Positions 34,993 through 45,261 of a stretch of DNA of 64,000 bases are shown piece by piece. The notes below the pieces were generated by a model. That model ran no database searches. It saw nothing but the letters and a program-made list of their open reading frames with translations, and was not told the DNA's origin. Source of the stretch: Varanus komodoensis (lineage: Eukaryota > Chordata > Lepidosauria > Squamata > Varanidae). The position numbers were made by a program, and so were the translations under genes. Where the stretch lies: contig NW_025335268.1 of the NCBI RefSeq assembly GCF_004798865.1, positions 53,933,922-53,997,921 on the forward strand, in the 5' to 3' direction. Position 1 is the first letter of the stretch. Each line of letters opens with the position of its first letter.

Positions 34993-37609
34993 GATTCCAA
35001 GATGGCATCGGAATGAGACTGATGTGATACGGAGTTCGTTTATCATGCCGGTATTACTCAGCAGCGAGTCGTGGGAGACTCATCTAAGCCCTGTCGGGAT
35101 GAAGACAGATTGCCTGGGCACACTTTTGGCTTGATGTGAGATGGTAATCTCATATCTGCTGAGAGCAATTCAGGTACTTCTCAACCAAGTAACACAGGGG
35201 ATGGTTTCAACCCCTTCAAGTTCTCAACATCTTAGAAGATTAGCTTAGGGTTTTTATTAGCTAGATAAGCACTGGAACTGCTGAGTAAATATTTTTTATT
35301 TCTTTCGCAATATTACCCGTGGAAAAGCTTCATTTGTTTATAATTTGGCATTAAGAAAAGAAAAACCCTCTGGATGTTTAGGTGGCGACTGAGATGAGAG
35401 AGTGCTGAGGCTTTTGTCCAAGTTGAAGCCGAAGAAAAAGACTTTTCCTTCTAACCTCTGTAAGGGTATAAAATTAGTTTAAATTTTTAAGGTGCAATTA
35501 CGTGATAGGAGTTCAAAGCTTTGACTGATCAGTTTGGATATCTGTTTGGACTTCTGCCAAGATCAACTGGACACTCACCAGGATATTTTTCACATTGTCG
35601 GATGCTTTCTTCTTTAATGTGACGACTGTTTGGGTGACCATTCCTATTTTCCTTTTGCAATACTACTTGTGGAAAAACTGTATCTGTTGTTAATTGGCAT
35701 AAAAAAAAAGAGAGAAAAGGGAGAAAAGAGGAAGGATATAAGAACCTCCATTTCCTCGCCTGTGTTTCTGGAGCCTCTGCCAAAGTATTTGGCAAGTTGC
35801 CAACCTTTGACCACTAGTAATCTAGAGAAAAGATAAGAGGAACTGATCCTGGCTGCCACTTTGTGGCTATTGGAATTATTGCAACGATGGTAGAGCTGAA
35901 GAGATTTTTTTTGGAAATACAAGAATCTTTAACAACTTTACAAATATCCCAAGAGGTGATGTTTAGGCAACAGGAAATTTTCTCAATTGTACAAAAAAAG
36001 TGCTTTGATAAGCTTGATGCTTCTTTTAAGGAGATGGTGATTGATGTGGAATCCAAAACTGAACAGAATATGCAAGAAATGCAAGAAGTATATGAAAAAT
36101 TTGAAAAATTTGAAACTGTGGATACAGTTCAAAGAAACAAATTTGGCCACTAAAGGAAGGATTTTTTTTTTTTTTTTTGAAGGATGGATGGATCCTGAAT
36201 TAACTAAAATTGATTCTGAGGAAGAAGAAACAGTGAAGGTTGATTTGCAGCAAAAAACACAGCCATTGGGAATAAATACTGACCTACAACAAATGCTACA
36301 ATCACTGAAGATAAAGCAAGAAATAGTGAAGACTGAAATACAGACTTTGAAGTGGGTTTTCAACAAATAACACCAAGGGGAGAAAGATGGGCTGGAGACG
36401 TAAAGTTTAAAAATATTGATTTTCAATAAACCCTATAAAAACAAAAGCGGTTTGGAAGAGGTGTAAAAAAGAAATCTTAAAAAGGAATGGTATAAATGGG
36501 TTGGCATGTTTATTGTGGTATGGAGAGGCTAAGGTATATGATTTTAACTGTGGAAGCTTTTCTACATTTAAATGTGTTGAATTATGAAGAGATTATAAGA
36601 TAAGATTTAAACTGAACTAAGAAGGAGAAGAATAGGAGTGGAGTCCCCCCCCCTTTTCCCCCCTCTCCTTTGTGGGTGATATAAGGGAAAATGAGAGATT
36701 TTTTATTATTTTTTTATCTTAAAAATGAATGACCAAAAGCTAAGTTGCATGACTCTTTTGTCTTTGAATTGCTATACTAGAAAATGAGTATTATGGGAGT
36801 AGGAGGAGCTGTACTAAATAGATTTCTTTTTACAAGCGAGATATATTAAAGATTGTAAGGAGCTAGACTCTTATAAGGGGTTAATTGTATGTGATTAAGT
36901 GAAGTGTAAGCTAGATGAAACTTTAATAAATTAGCTTAAAGAAAATTTGTTTAAAAGATATCATAGATAATTGTTGTCGTTAAATAGATTAGATAAGATG
37001 TCCTTAAAGATGCTAAATGGATGTTAGACATGTGAACAGAAATTGGGTTAAAAGTCTTTAGTTCTTTTTTAAGCTTGGAACTTTTCTTCTCTTTCACTTT
37101 CCTTTTTAGTGGATATTAAACTGGAATACTAGTAAGCAAAAAATGTATTTGATCGTATTTGTAACTATTATAATGAGGAGCTTATCTGTTTAATATTAGA
37201 AAAATGAAAAGATCTGGAATTGTGTACAGTTGGTTAGATTGAAACTACTATCGAAGAAGAAAGAAGATATTGACTTTTATCAAATTTGGAGAGTCTTTCT
37301 TTTAATATTGGTCAAGGAAAACGGGACTCTGTAAGAAATGGATGGTCTGATCTTACCGCAGAAGGAGAAAGAAGATAGTGACTTCTATCAAATTTGGAAC
37401 TTTTTTTTTTTTATTGGCTGGAAAAACGGGACTTGGTTTAGATCTAAAAATGTTTTTTAAGATTCCATAAATGGATCTGAATATGATTACAGAACGTTAA
37501 AAGAAATGTAGTAAGGGGATGACTCAGTAGTTCCAATGTTTGTGATGATTGATGTTTTTAGTACTGTTTTAAAATTTAATAAAAAAGTACTGCAAAAAAA
37601 AAAAAAAAA
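34993..37609 (+). mobile_element. Half-L1 (HAL1-like): 5' leader, ORF1, 3' end, no RT
   Basis: A 2.6-kb plus-strand L1 derivative bounded by 15-bp duplications. Just inside the left end is CCAAGATGGC (about 35000), the same YY1-type word that opens the human L1 leader. A roughly 890-bp 5' UTR follows, then ORF1 remnants (35887-36370). Instead of a 3.5-kb ORF2, decayed ORF2 C-terminal sequence begins within about 650 bp: a cysteine region like that in the 13.26 kb copy near 37020-37070, then a remnant of the conserved alanine-rich helix near 37140. The end repeats the ..EKEDSDFYQIW.. tail twice and closes with GATGTTTTTAGTACTG, TTTAATAAAAAAGTACTGC and a 16-A tail. Apurinic endonuclease and reverse transcriptase are missing, so it needed another L1 in trans. 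Confidence 0.7.
35887..36370 (+). pseudogene. L1 ORF1 remnant within the half-L1
   Basis: The frame opens at ATG 35887 (MVELKRFFLEIQESL) and is rich in heptad-like Leu/Ile/Phe positions with many Glu, Gln and Lys, as in the ORF1p coiled coil: QQEIFSIVQKKCFDKL, then QNMQEMQEVYEKFEKFE. It stops at 36153; a second frame from 36041 carries the rest (EGWMDPELTKIDSEEEETVK, LKIKQEIVKTEIQTLKW). An 18-base T run at about 36162-36178 lies between the two and would disturb the frame. The RRM-like and C-terminal nucleic-acid-binding domains are not recognisable. ORF1p normally trimerises and packages L1 RNA; this copy cannot. Confidence 0.6.
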
Positions 37610-37662
37610 TCAGCCTGTATATGAAGGGTGTTATTCTATGGTTTATTCACTAGATGGCATCA

Positions 37663-37800
37663 TACAATTTTAGAATTCAATGGGATCTTGGAAGTCATCT
37701 AGTCCAGCCCCCTGTTGCATCACAGAAATGTGCATCAACACATCTGCTTATGCCTGGCGGGAGACAGGAGCTTCCTGTGGCTGTGCTGTTCCTGCTTAAG
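37663..37800 (-). mobile_element. CR1-like LINE 3' end
   Basis: The plus strand reads TTTAGAATTCAATGGGATCT, TGGAAGTCATCTAGTCCAGC and CCCCTGTTGCATCAC. This is the complement of the CR1 3' UTR ('agagttggaagggaccttgg..catctagtccaaccccctgc'), so the element lies on the minus strand with its end at about 37663. Short, no coding. Confidence 0.65.
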
Positions 37801-38375
37801 AAGGACAATGTGGTCCTCTTCTAGTTTCCAGACTAGTGTGTAATGTCATTCTCTGTGTTGAAGGTTCGGGTTGTTGTAAGGTGATGTGACGTGTACATTT
37901 TGGACGCCAGAAGAAGACACAGTGGGCAGAGTGTGACACAATGTGAGCATTTTGCAGAAGAAGAAAAAGTAGGCATCCACATGGGACCCACATGGTCTGA
38001 AAGGGACAGTGCTGGAAAGCTGTGAGGACAAGGCAGGAGACATTCCGAGGAAGTGAAATGAAGCACATATGCCATGGTCTAAGGCAGGGGCTGGCAATGC
38101 CGATGCCTCCTTTGAACCCTCAGTTACCTGGCCAGCTGGGCAGTGGAAGCAGTGAGTAAGCCACAGGTAAGCAAGCTGGTGGATGGAGGGGGCAGCAGGA
38201 GCAGCTGGCCAGCAGGCGGAGGTGATGGAAGCGGGCTGCGAAGACAGGAGATGGTCAGAAATAGCTTCAAAGCAGCCTTGCTGGGCGGGTTGGCATGGCG
38301 GGGGGTTACTTCTGTGAGTGGCATTATCAGTGAATTAAGCTCTCCCACCTCTTTCTACTCCTACCCTGTGTCTGT
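37801..38375. other. Unassigned stretch
   Basis: No feature recognised. GC-rich around 38100-38300, with frames open on both strands by composition. Confidence 0.35.
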
Positions 38376-38391
38376 GTCCCCTGCATTCTCT
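38376..38391. repeat. Target-site duplication of the 38.4 kb L1
   Basis: GTCCCCTGCATTCTCT, repeated perfectly at 38903-38918. Confidence 0.95.
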
Positions 38392-38902
38392 CTTTTTTTT
38401 AATAAAGATTTTTATTAAGATTCTAAACTAAAACTGAAAACAGCAATCATCAAATACATCGGACATACTGGGTCAGCCCCCTACTACATATCTTTTTCAC
38501 ATTCTATAGTCATATTCAAATTGATTTATAATAACTTAAAAGCATCTTTAAATCTAAGCCAAGTCCCGTTTCTCCAGCCAATCATAAAAAAGATCCCAAG
38601 TTTGATAAAGTCAGTATCTTCTTTCCCCTTCAGTGATAGAGTCAATCTGTCCATTTCTGCACAGTCCAGAATCTTTTTTTAAAATCAGTTCATCGGTGGG
38701 TAGTTCCTCACTCTTCCAGTATTGAGCAAGCACAATCCTTGCCGCTGTGATTAAATGTAACATCAAATACATTTCTTGTTCGCTAATATCTTCCGGTATG
38801 ATGCCTAACAAGAAAATTTCAGGTTTAAAAGCTAAGGGTTTTTGTAGCATTTCCTCAAGCCATTTATGTATTTTAATCCAATACTTTTTTGCATTTTCAC
38901 AG
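38392..38902 (-). mobile_element. L1 3' end, 5'-truncated, recent insertion
   Basis: A 511-bp minus-strand L1 tail with perfect 16-bp duplications. It starts mid-ORF2 at the cysteine region (TCENAKKYWIKIHKWLEEML), continues LAFKPEIFLLGIIPEDI, LHLITAARIVLAQYWKSEEL and PTDELILKK, then shifts frame inside an A run near 38680 (..KDSGLCRNGQID versus ILDCAEMDRL in the 23.5 kb copy). The 3' UTR again contains GATGATTGCTGTTTTCAG, a TTAATAAAAA signal and a short A tail. Same subfamily as the 23.5 kb and 37.6 kb copies by 3' UTR wording. The very short truncation and intact duplications point to a late insertion. Confidence 0.9.
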
Positions 38903-38949
38903 GTCCCCTGCATTCTCTATGTACAGATTCTATTTTTTGTGAACTTTAA

Positions 38950-39265
38950 TTAGGAAGACAAATTTGAAATAAGGTTAGCTAATTAGCAAAGCAAGCTGTT
39001 CGTTGTACCACAACCGATCTATCTAGTGGTTCTGAGGTCTGTGTCTGGAATTCAAAGAATGAAAGCTCCTTCTCTTGGCACTGGGCCGAGCAGTTGGTGG
39101 TTCAACCCCCGCCCCCCCTCCATGCCCCATCTGTGCATGGAGGAACTCTCAGTCATGGAAGGGCTGGCCTGGCGGTTTTAGCTCCAGCACCGCAGAACAT
39201 GTTATGCGTGGGAGCTCATCCTTCTTGGCTGGAGATACTGTTGGATAGATCTGTGTAGCACATGG
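38950..39265. other. Unassigned stretch
   Basis: No recognised feature. Confidence 0.35.
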
Positions 39266-39269
39266 CTTT

Positions 39270-40215
39270 GCAGTGGCCTTCTAATGGCCCCTTCGTCAAC
39301 AATTCTGGGTTGGGAGTTCTGATGAGAAGAAAGAACCACCTGGAAGGCCTCTCACGCCGCATCGTGGCACTGCCCTGCCATTACCACCTTCACCTGCTGC
39401 TGCCGGCACTGAAGGCACAGGAGCACAAAGCACCTGCTACCAGCTTCAGTTGGTGGCCCAGTTATGCCGCTATCTGGAGAGGGATAACCCGGCTTTCGGT
39501 TTATTTCAGTCACCTCCAGATTAGATCCCTGCAAAGCGCCATAACTGGAGTTTCCTTTGAAAATGGTTTGGAAGCTGCAGCTTGTGCAAAATGCAGTAGC
39601 GAGACTGATCATGGGAACCAGAAGAGCTGAGAATGTGGCGCTGATTCTGGTCCAATCGCACTGGCCGCCAATATATTTTCAAGTGCAATTCGAGGGGCTC
39701 TTCTTGATCTAGAAAGGATTACATGGCTTGGGACCACAGGACTTACCCTGAACCTACACCAGTATCAGAGGCCCCCCTCTGAGGGCAGACTGGAGGATGG
39801 CAGCAAGAGAGAGTGGTGCCAGCCCTGCCACTGGTCCCGCTCTCCCCAGTGGGGTCCTCTTGGGACCAGCACTGCCATCTTTCCACCAATTGGTAAAACT
39901 GTTCTTCTACCTCCAGGCAGCATGGGATGGGGCATTTTTCTTTTTATTAGGTCCTGGTAGTGTACCTGCCAATGGTTTTCCACCTGCTTTTAAAGAGTTT
40001 TAAATCTCTGAATGTCACAGCTTGTATATTTTGCTTCATCATGCTGTCAAAGAGTGTGGCTGTTGGGCAATTCAGAGATGTAAGAACTGAACTGAGTTTC
40101 AGAGGCTTCAAAAAGGCAAATGGGATGGCGAGAATCTTTTGTCTGGGAGTCCTAGCTGTACTACGTCTGTGCTGCTTTGGAGGTGCACTTTTTAATTGGG
40201 TGGATAAGGCCTATT
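39270..40215 (+). mobile_element. L2-like LINE, ORF2 C-terminus and 3' UTR
   Basis: The plus strand, across frame changes, reads FPLKMVWKLQLVQNAVARLI, GTRRAENVALILVQSHWPPI, YFQVQFEGLFLI and KGLHGLGPQDLP (39550-39745). It later reads FYLQAAWDGAFFFLL at 39905-39945, the C-terminal 'RQAWDGAFF' of L2-like polymerases. Upstream 39300-39540 resembles the preceding segment (LHHLHLLLPAL-like, then a DYC-equivalent region). The 3' UTR follows to about 40215. Stops and shifts show it is old. The 3' terminus may be the tail at 40985-41118, separated by other sequence. Confidence 0.65.
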
Positions 40216-40231
40216 GGTAGCAAAGCAAGGG

Positions 40232-40312
40232 TGGCTATGTTTTGGCCTACAACTCCCGTCATCCCTCACCACTGGCTCTGCTGGCTAGGCCTGATAAGGG
40301 GACATCTGGACA
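40232..40312. mobile_element. hAT-like MITE fragment
   Basis: TTTTGGCCTACAACTCCCGT, CATCCCTCACCACTGG and CTGCTGGCTAGG match the core of the palindromic reptile MITE. The second arm is decayed. Confidence 0.5.
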
Positions 40313-40319
40313 ACCAGAA

Positions 40320-40980
40320 GTTGCTCACCTTCTAAATACACCATTCACTTAGTTTAATTGTCTCGAATAGCTGCAGTTAATGAAAACAAATCTACCTGTG
40401 GATTTCTTGCAGTTCATTCCTCTTTAATAACCCTCGACTTCTTCCCTTGGGCCCAGCAATCAAGCAGTGTTGTTGTTTGCTTGTTTAACATGAGATCCCC
40501 CTACTCCATCTGCAGTTCGTTGTTTGTGATTCCATTACTGCTCCTAAGAAAGCAAATAGCATTTGGGATACAACACAGTTGGTGTTTAGAGCTTCCATAC
40601 ACTTCACACAAATTGCAGTTCAGGTGCCCCACGGTGTTGAGGGGACAGGACAGCATCCCGATCCCTCGATGGCTAGAGGAGGCAGCAGGCATTCAGCCAG
40701 AGGAAGTCTAGCAAGTCTTCCTTGCCTGATCAGAAGGCAAGATAAGGATGAAACTCTACCTGCCAGAAAGAGCCTTTATCCCAGTAGGAGGATTCTGAAT
40801 AGAAAGGCACCCACACAAAGACCCTTCAGCCTTTGCTAAAAGTGAAATGCATTGAGAGGTCGGCACTAGGAATGAACTGTGCTGACACTCAGTATCAAAA
40901 GAAATCATGCATCCTTCATAAGATAAATTTGTTAGACAAAACCCACCAATTTAGTGTTATTGTATTATGATTATACTGTA
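40320..40980. other. Unassigned stretch
   Basis: Nothing recognised. The 117-codon frame at 40358-40711 shows no domain. Confidence 0.35.
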
Positions 40981-40984
40981 TTTT

Positions 40985-41118
40985 TTTAAAATTAAGGCTT
41001 TTGAAATTTTAAATTGTTTTATTTAAATGTATTTTTATGATTTTGTAAGCTGCCTAGGGCCTTTTTAAGTAATCGGCAGCATAGAAATGGAAATATAAAT
41101 AAAAATAAATAAACTGTT
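40985..41118 (+). mobile_element. L2-like LINE 3' end
   Basis: TTTTATGATTTTGTAAGCTG, GGCAGCATAGAAATGG and an ATAAATAAAAATAAATAAA tail match the reptile L2-type tail ('ttgtaagccgcc..gcggcatacaaat..aataaataa'). Confidence 0.6.
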
Positions 41119-41119
41119 T

Positions 41120-42620
41120 TTTTAAGTAAGGGAAAAAAATAAAGAAAGCAGTAGAGAACCTGTGCAATGCAGAATTTGGAAGCAGTATGCATTCTCAGCT
41201 TGTTGGAACACTTGCTCTGGAAACTTCAGTGGCAGCCTTTACTGCATGAGGGATCTCTACCTACAGGAACTGGGTCACAGCTTATGGCCCATATTCCCTC
41301 TTTAGTTTTCAGTCTGATGAAATGGGAAACTCAGCCGGCACCAATCTCTGGTGGCCTTAGCTTCTCTCACACAGGGACACATGCATTCTGGACCCATGAA
41401 GATCAATACAATACAGCTACAGCGGATCGCAACATTTATCTTTATTCCTGCTCCAAATGTACCTTGCTCATGTGTTCTTATGTAATCACAGATGCTTGTG
41501 TTGTACCTCTGCCCTGGGTCCTAGCATACTGCTTCCAATGAAGTTCATTTTGTTTTGTGTTTGTGTCTTATATCATAATTCAGAAAGGCTGGGATTATAA
41601 GCAATTTATATTTCAGTGACTGGAACCCTTGTCAGTTTCCTGTCAAGTGGTTTGGGAATTCAAGGGAAAGCTTATTAAGGGAAATTTCACTTATCAAAGT
41701 GAAAATAAAGTAGCAGTTTCATAAGTTGCCCCATTTTCAGTAATACCGATGAGCTTTAAGTACATGCTTGAGAAGAGATCTAAGAACAGCTGGATTTAAG
41801 TGTGTATTTAAATTAGGTCGTAGGAGATGCTGGACTATATAGTGACCAGAAGCAAAAAGGAGCTATTTTTATTCTCTGTTGTGGAGACCAGCTTCATCTG
41901 TATTGCCCAGAATTCCATTGGAATGTAATTTACAGCTCTGGGATTCCAAATGGTTCAAAGTGAGTAAGAATGCAACAACTGATACAATTTTAAACAATAT
42001 GTTAGCAGAAACATGAAACATCACCAGCACAACAAACTGTGATATACCCTGAAAAAATCCAGATTCTTGCGAGAAAGAACCCAACACTCTTAAAACTTGC
42101 TTTTGAAGGAGCTTTCTCATTTCCGCATATCATTAGCATGACCTTCTTTTTCAGTTGCTGCAATATGGACAGAGGGGTCTTTCTCTTGTTTCCGTCTCTG
42201 TCAATAGGTTTCATGTCTTATTAACATGGCCTCTAATCTTTCTGCCCTTTGACTAAGCATTGTAAGTCCCACCACAGCTGTTCTGTATAAGTTTAATCTA
42301 TCTTACTATATATACGTACAGAGGAGAATCTCCAAATGCCACTTTCTACTCAGATGTTAGCAGAAAGACATAGTGGCCTTGACCTTTCATGTCTCTTGGT
42401 TGGACATGAAAGGTGGCAATCCCCAATCCTTCGCCACATAAATTTCATGCCTGTTACATCAGCTGCTGTAGTGCGGAAGAATGTATTATCCCCTCCTCCT
42501 GTGACAAGTTCATCTAGCTCTCTGCTCTGCAGCTCTCTGAGAATGGTCTCAGACAACCAGGTTTTCCCCAGCAAGCTTAGATGCATTTTTGTGACCAATA
42601 ACTGACGAAAGAAGCCATAC
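41120..42620. other. Unassigned stretch
   Basis: No gene or repeat recognised. Frames of 60-124 codons lack domains. Confidence 0.35.
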
Positions 42621-42621
42621 A

Positions 42622-42691
42622 AATATTTATTTATTTAGGAGGCTTCCATGCTGCCCCATTCGCCAAAGCCTCGGGGCAGCTCACAATAGAG
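42622..42691 (-). mobile_element. L2/CR1-superfamily LINE tail fragment
   Basis: The minus-strand end GAGCTGCCCCGAGGCTTTGG, then GGGGCAGCATGGAAG with an AAATAAATAAAT tail, is the same family as 15614-15790. Confidence 0.6.
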
Positions 42692-42924
42692 CTTATGGAT
42701 TCACATGGACTTTTGCCACCAAGAAGTTGGTGAAGTTTGTATGTGTGTTTCTATTGCCTTCACTTTTGAAATGGCAGCTATGGAATCAGTTGTGCAGAAA
42801 CAATTCAGTCCCCCAAATTCACACACTTTATTTTTCCTGTTGGAATCAATTAGACTGAGTTTATTTTCATTTCTTTTTACTAGATCACTAGGAACGTTAA
42901 GAAGTAGGTTGGTGCAAATTGATG

Positions 42925-42995
42925 ACCCGCAACAGCAGGAGCTTGGACCTGATGGCCTTCTTGACCCCTTCCAGCTCTACTGTTCTGTGTGCCAT
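42925..42995 (+). mobile_element. CR1-like LINE 3' end
   Basis: TTGGACCTGATGGCCTTCTT followed by CCCTTCCAGCTCTACTGTTC matches the CR1 3' terminus ('gatggccttttaggtcccttccagctctactgttctatg'). Confidence 0.65.
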
Positions 42996-42999
42996 TTAG

Positions 43000-43855
43000 A
43001 GAACTGTGATGGGAAGAACCAAGCACGCAGTGCCCAGACTTGGATCTCCGCACTTGAGACAGGCATAAAGGGCAGAGATTGCTGGGCACCTGCTGCAGAT
43101 GCACATCTCATCCTCAACATCTCTGCTGAGAAGAGCTCCTGTGACCCGCTCCTGCTCTTCTCCCTTGTAACCTTGCTTGTTCACCTGCCTCTCACTGTGG
43201 CCAGGCAATGGTGGTGGGGAGGAGGAGGAGCAGCAGCAGATGCCCCCGCCTGCTTGGCCACTGGTTCTCCAGGCCTGAAAAGCAAGCCTGTGGCAGCAGC
43301 GCTGAGAAAGATGAGGGCAATGACAGTGGTAACAAGAAGGTGGACTCACTGAAGACAGGAACCCATTGAGAATGTCTTGCACCCGTGACTGAGAAGGGGT
43401 CTGCCACTCTTTGGCAAGCTGCTGGCATCCAGGTGTGATGGCTGTCAAAATCTATTTAATCCCTGAGCAACCCCTTCAGAGAACGTAGCTCCACTGTACA
43501 TCCAATCTATTCACTGACTGCAAGAGGAATCACGTATTGTCTGAACCCACCTGCACTTGGAGTTCTGTGTGGATGTGGTCCTGCATGTGCTACAGGCATG
43601 TGACGTAACAATTTCAATAGATCTTGCATGGAAGCAGAGCCTGGCCATGGACCATGTTGGCTGGGATGGAAGGGAGCTGGAGTCCAGCATATCTGTAGGG
43701 TGACCAGTTCCCCATCCTGGTGTCCAGATTCAGAAAAGTATATGGAACAGTTTTTATGGGACTGTGCCATTGCATGTTTAATTGCTTGCCTTATGACAAA
43801 AATTCTGAAAAAGTAGCATGTGAAAGAGAATGTGCTGCCTTAAACTTGTCCATGT
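43000..43855. other. Unassigned GC-rich stretch
   Basis: Open on both strands (up to 215 codons on plus counting the CR1 tail, 150 on minus). The plus translation is low-complexity (WWWGGGGAAAD) and no domain is seen. I regard the frames as compositional. Confidence 0.35.
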
Positions 43856-43856
43856 C

Positions 43857-44045
43857 ATATTTATTTATTTAAACTTTTACATGCCGTCCTTTATGCATGG
43901 CATCTCAGGATGGCTTACAGTCATTAAAATCAGAATGCAATAAAACAATCCATAACAATATAATAAATAACATATAACCAGTAAAAACAAATATAAAGCA
44001 ACTGTTGAAACATTAAAATACTAATTTTTAAAATAATGATTGAAT
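43857..44045 (-). mobile_element. L2/CR1-superfamily LINE 3' end
   Basis: Minus-strand tail: TGTAAGCCATCCTGAGATGC, ACGGCATGTAAAAG and AAATAAATAAATA. A long A-rich 3' UTR lies upstream of it (43920-44045). Confidence 0.55.
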
Positions 44046-44049
44046 AAAA

Positions 44050-44778
44050 ATGTTAAGTATTCTACAAGTATTCAATACTACATATAAGTATTCTGCATGT
44101 AAAGAGGTATTTTAAAAGGAGAAGGGAGAGAAATAATTCAAATGAATAAACTCCCAATTGTTCTCCAAAAATGGTCCTCCTGAGTTATTTTATATATACC
44201 TTGCCTATTCTTAGCCAAGCTTTCACAATACAAAACTCACATAGCAGCCATACATTAAAACAGCAGCATAATAAAATGTCATCGTGCTATGCATAAAAAC
44301 AAACAATGCAATCTAATGCAGTATAGGAGGTATAGAGCAACTCCAGTTTCAGCTCCTTTCAGCTTAAATATCCAGGCAAGAAGTAAGAGCCATAACCAGC
44401 AACTATTTTTGTTTAAATGGCTGGAAGGAACCTGCCCGCATTCCTTTAGCTCAGGGAAAGGTCCCACAGGAAGTTTTCCTTACTGCTACTGCTGGGTACG
44501 GAGCCCATAGATCTCATGAGCTGGCTTTTGGCCTAGGGAGAAAAGATACTTACCAGCTCCTAAAAAAAGGACAACCAATCAGCATGGAGTGACTGCCGAT
44601 GCAGTCTTTGGTGCAGTACAAGAACCTTCTATAGCAGTCATTGGAGATACCAAGCAAAAATGACTGACATGAAAATGGTGTTTTGTGGTTTGTTTGTATA
44701 TGTATGGCATAAATCATGTGTTGCATCATGGAAAGCCACATTTTATTTCAGCTTCCCCAATCCAAGAGGTGCTCTGCA
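44050..44778. other. Unassigned stretch
   Basis: No gene seen. 44180-44280 has a LINE-tail texture (ACCTTGCCTATTCTTAGCC) but is too short to assign. Confidence 0.35.
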
Positions 44779-44780
44779 TA

Positions 44781-45157
44781 CAGTAAAACCTTGCATTGTG
44801 AGTAACTTGGTCTGAGAGTGTTTTGCAAGATAAGCAAAATTTTTTTCTAAATTTTAATTTGATAAACGAGCGATGTTTTGCAGTACGAGTATCATGTGCG
44901 CTTTGCCTGCTGAGAGTCATGCCACAACTGAGCGCCGGTTCTTCTCTCTCTCACTGTGGGTGTGAGTACAGCATCATCTCCCCCTACCCGAGCGAGCCCG
45001 CTTCAAATTTTTGTTATTAAAAAAAAAAAAAAGTTACAGAATGGATTAACATTTATTTACATTGAACCCTATGGGGAAATTCGCTTTGATATACAAGTGC
45101 TTTGGATTACAAGCATGTTTCCAGAACGAATTATGCTTGCAATTCAAGGTTTTACTG
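44781..45157. mobile_element. Tigger-like (Tc1/mariner superfamily) MITE
   Basis: A 377-bp non-autonomous element flanked by TA on both sides (44779-44780 and 45158-45159). The terminal inverted repeats start CAGTAAAACCTTGCATTG and CAGTAAAACCTTGAATTG. Subterminal sequences such as GGATTAACATTTATTTACAT and CCTATGGGGAAATTCGC are typical of Tigger-derived MITEs. A 14-A run lies inside. No transposase. Confidence 0.8.
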
Positions 45158-45225
45158 TATGATGTCATACAAACCCCATTTGGGCATTTTCTGAATCCGG
45201 AGAAACAGAAAATGCTTATCATTTA

Positions 45226-45261
45226 ATTGGTTGGTTGGTTGGTTGGTTGGTTGGTTGGTTG
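45226..45261. repeat. (GGTT)n microsatellite
   Basis: Nine perfect tetranucleotide units. Confidence 0.9.

Noticed and set aside
36162-36178. Long T run considered as a retroposon tail inserted in the half-L1
   Set aside because: L1 ORF1 sequence continues on both sides without a duplicated target, so it is more likely expansion of an existing T tract.
42705-43352. 215-codon plus-strand frame, the longest in the window
   Set aside because: It runs through a CR1 3' tail and a GC-rich low-complexity patch (WWWGGGGAAA), shows no domain, and the opposite strand is also open. Compositional.
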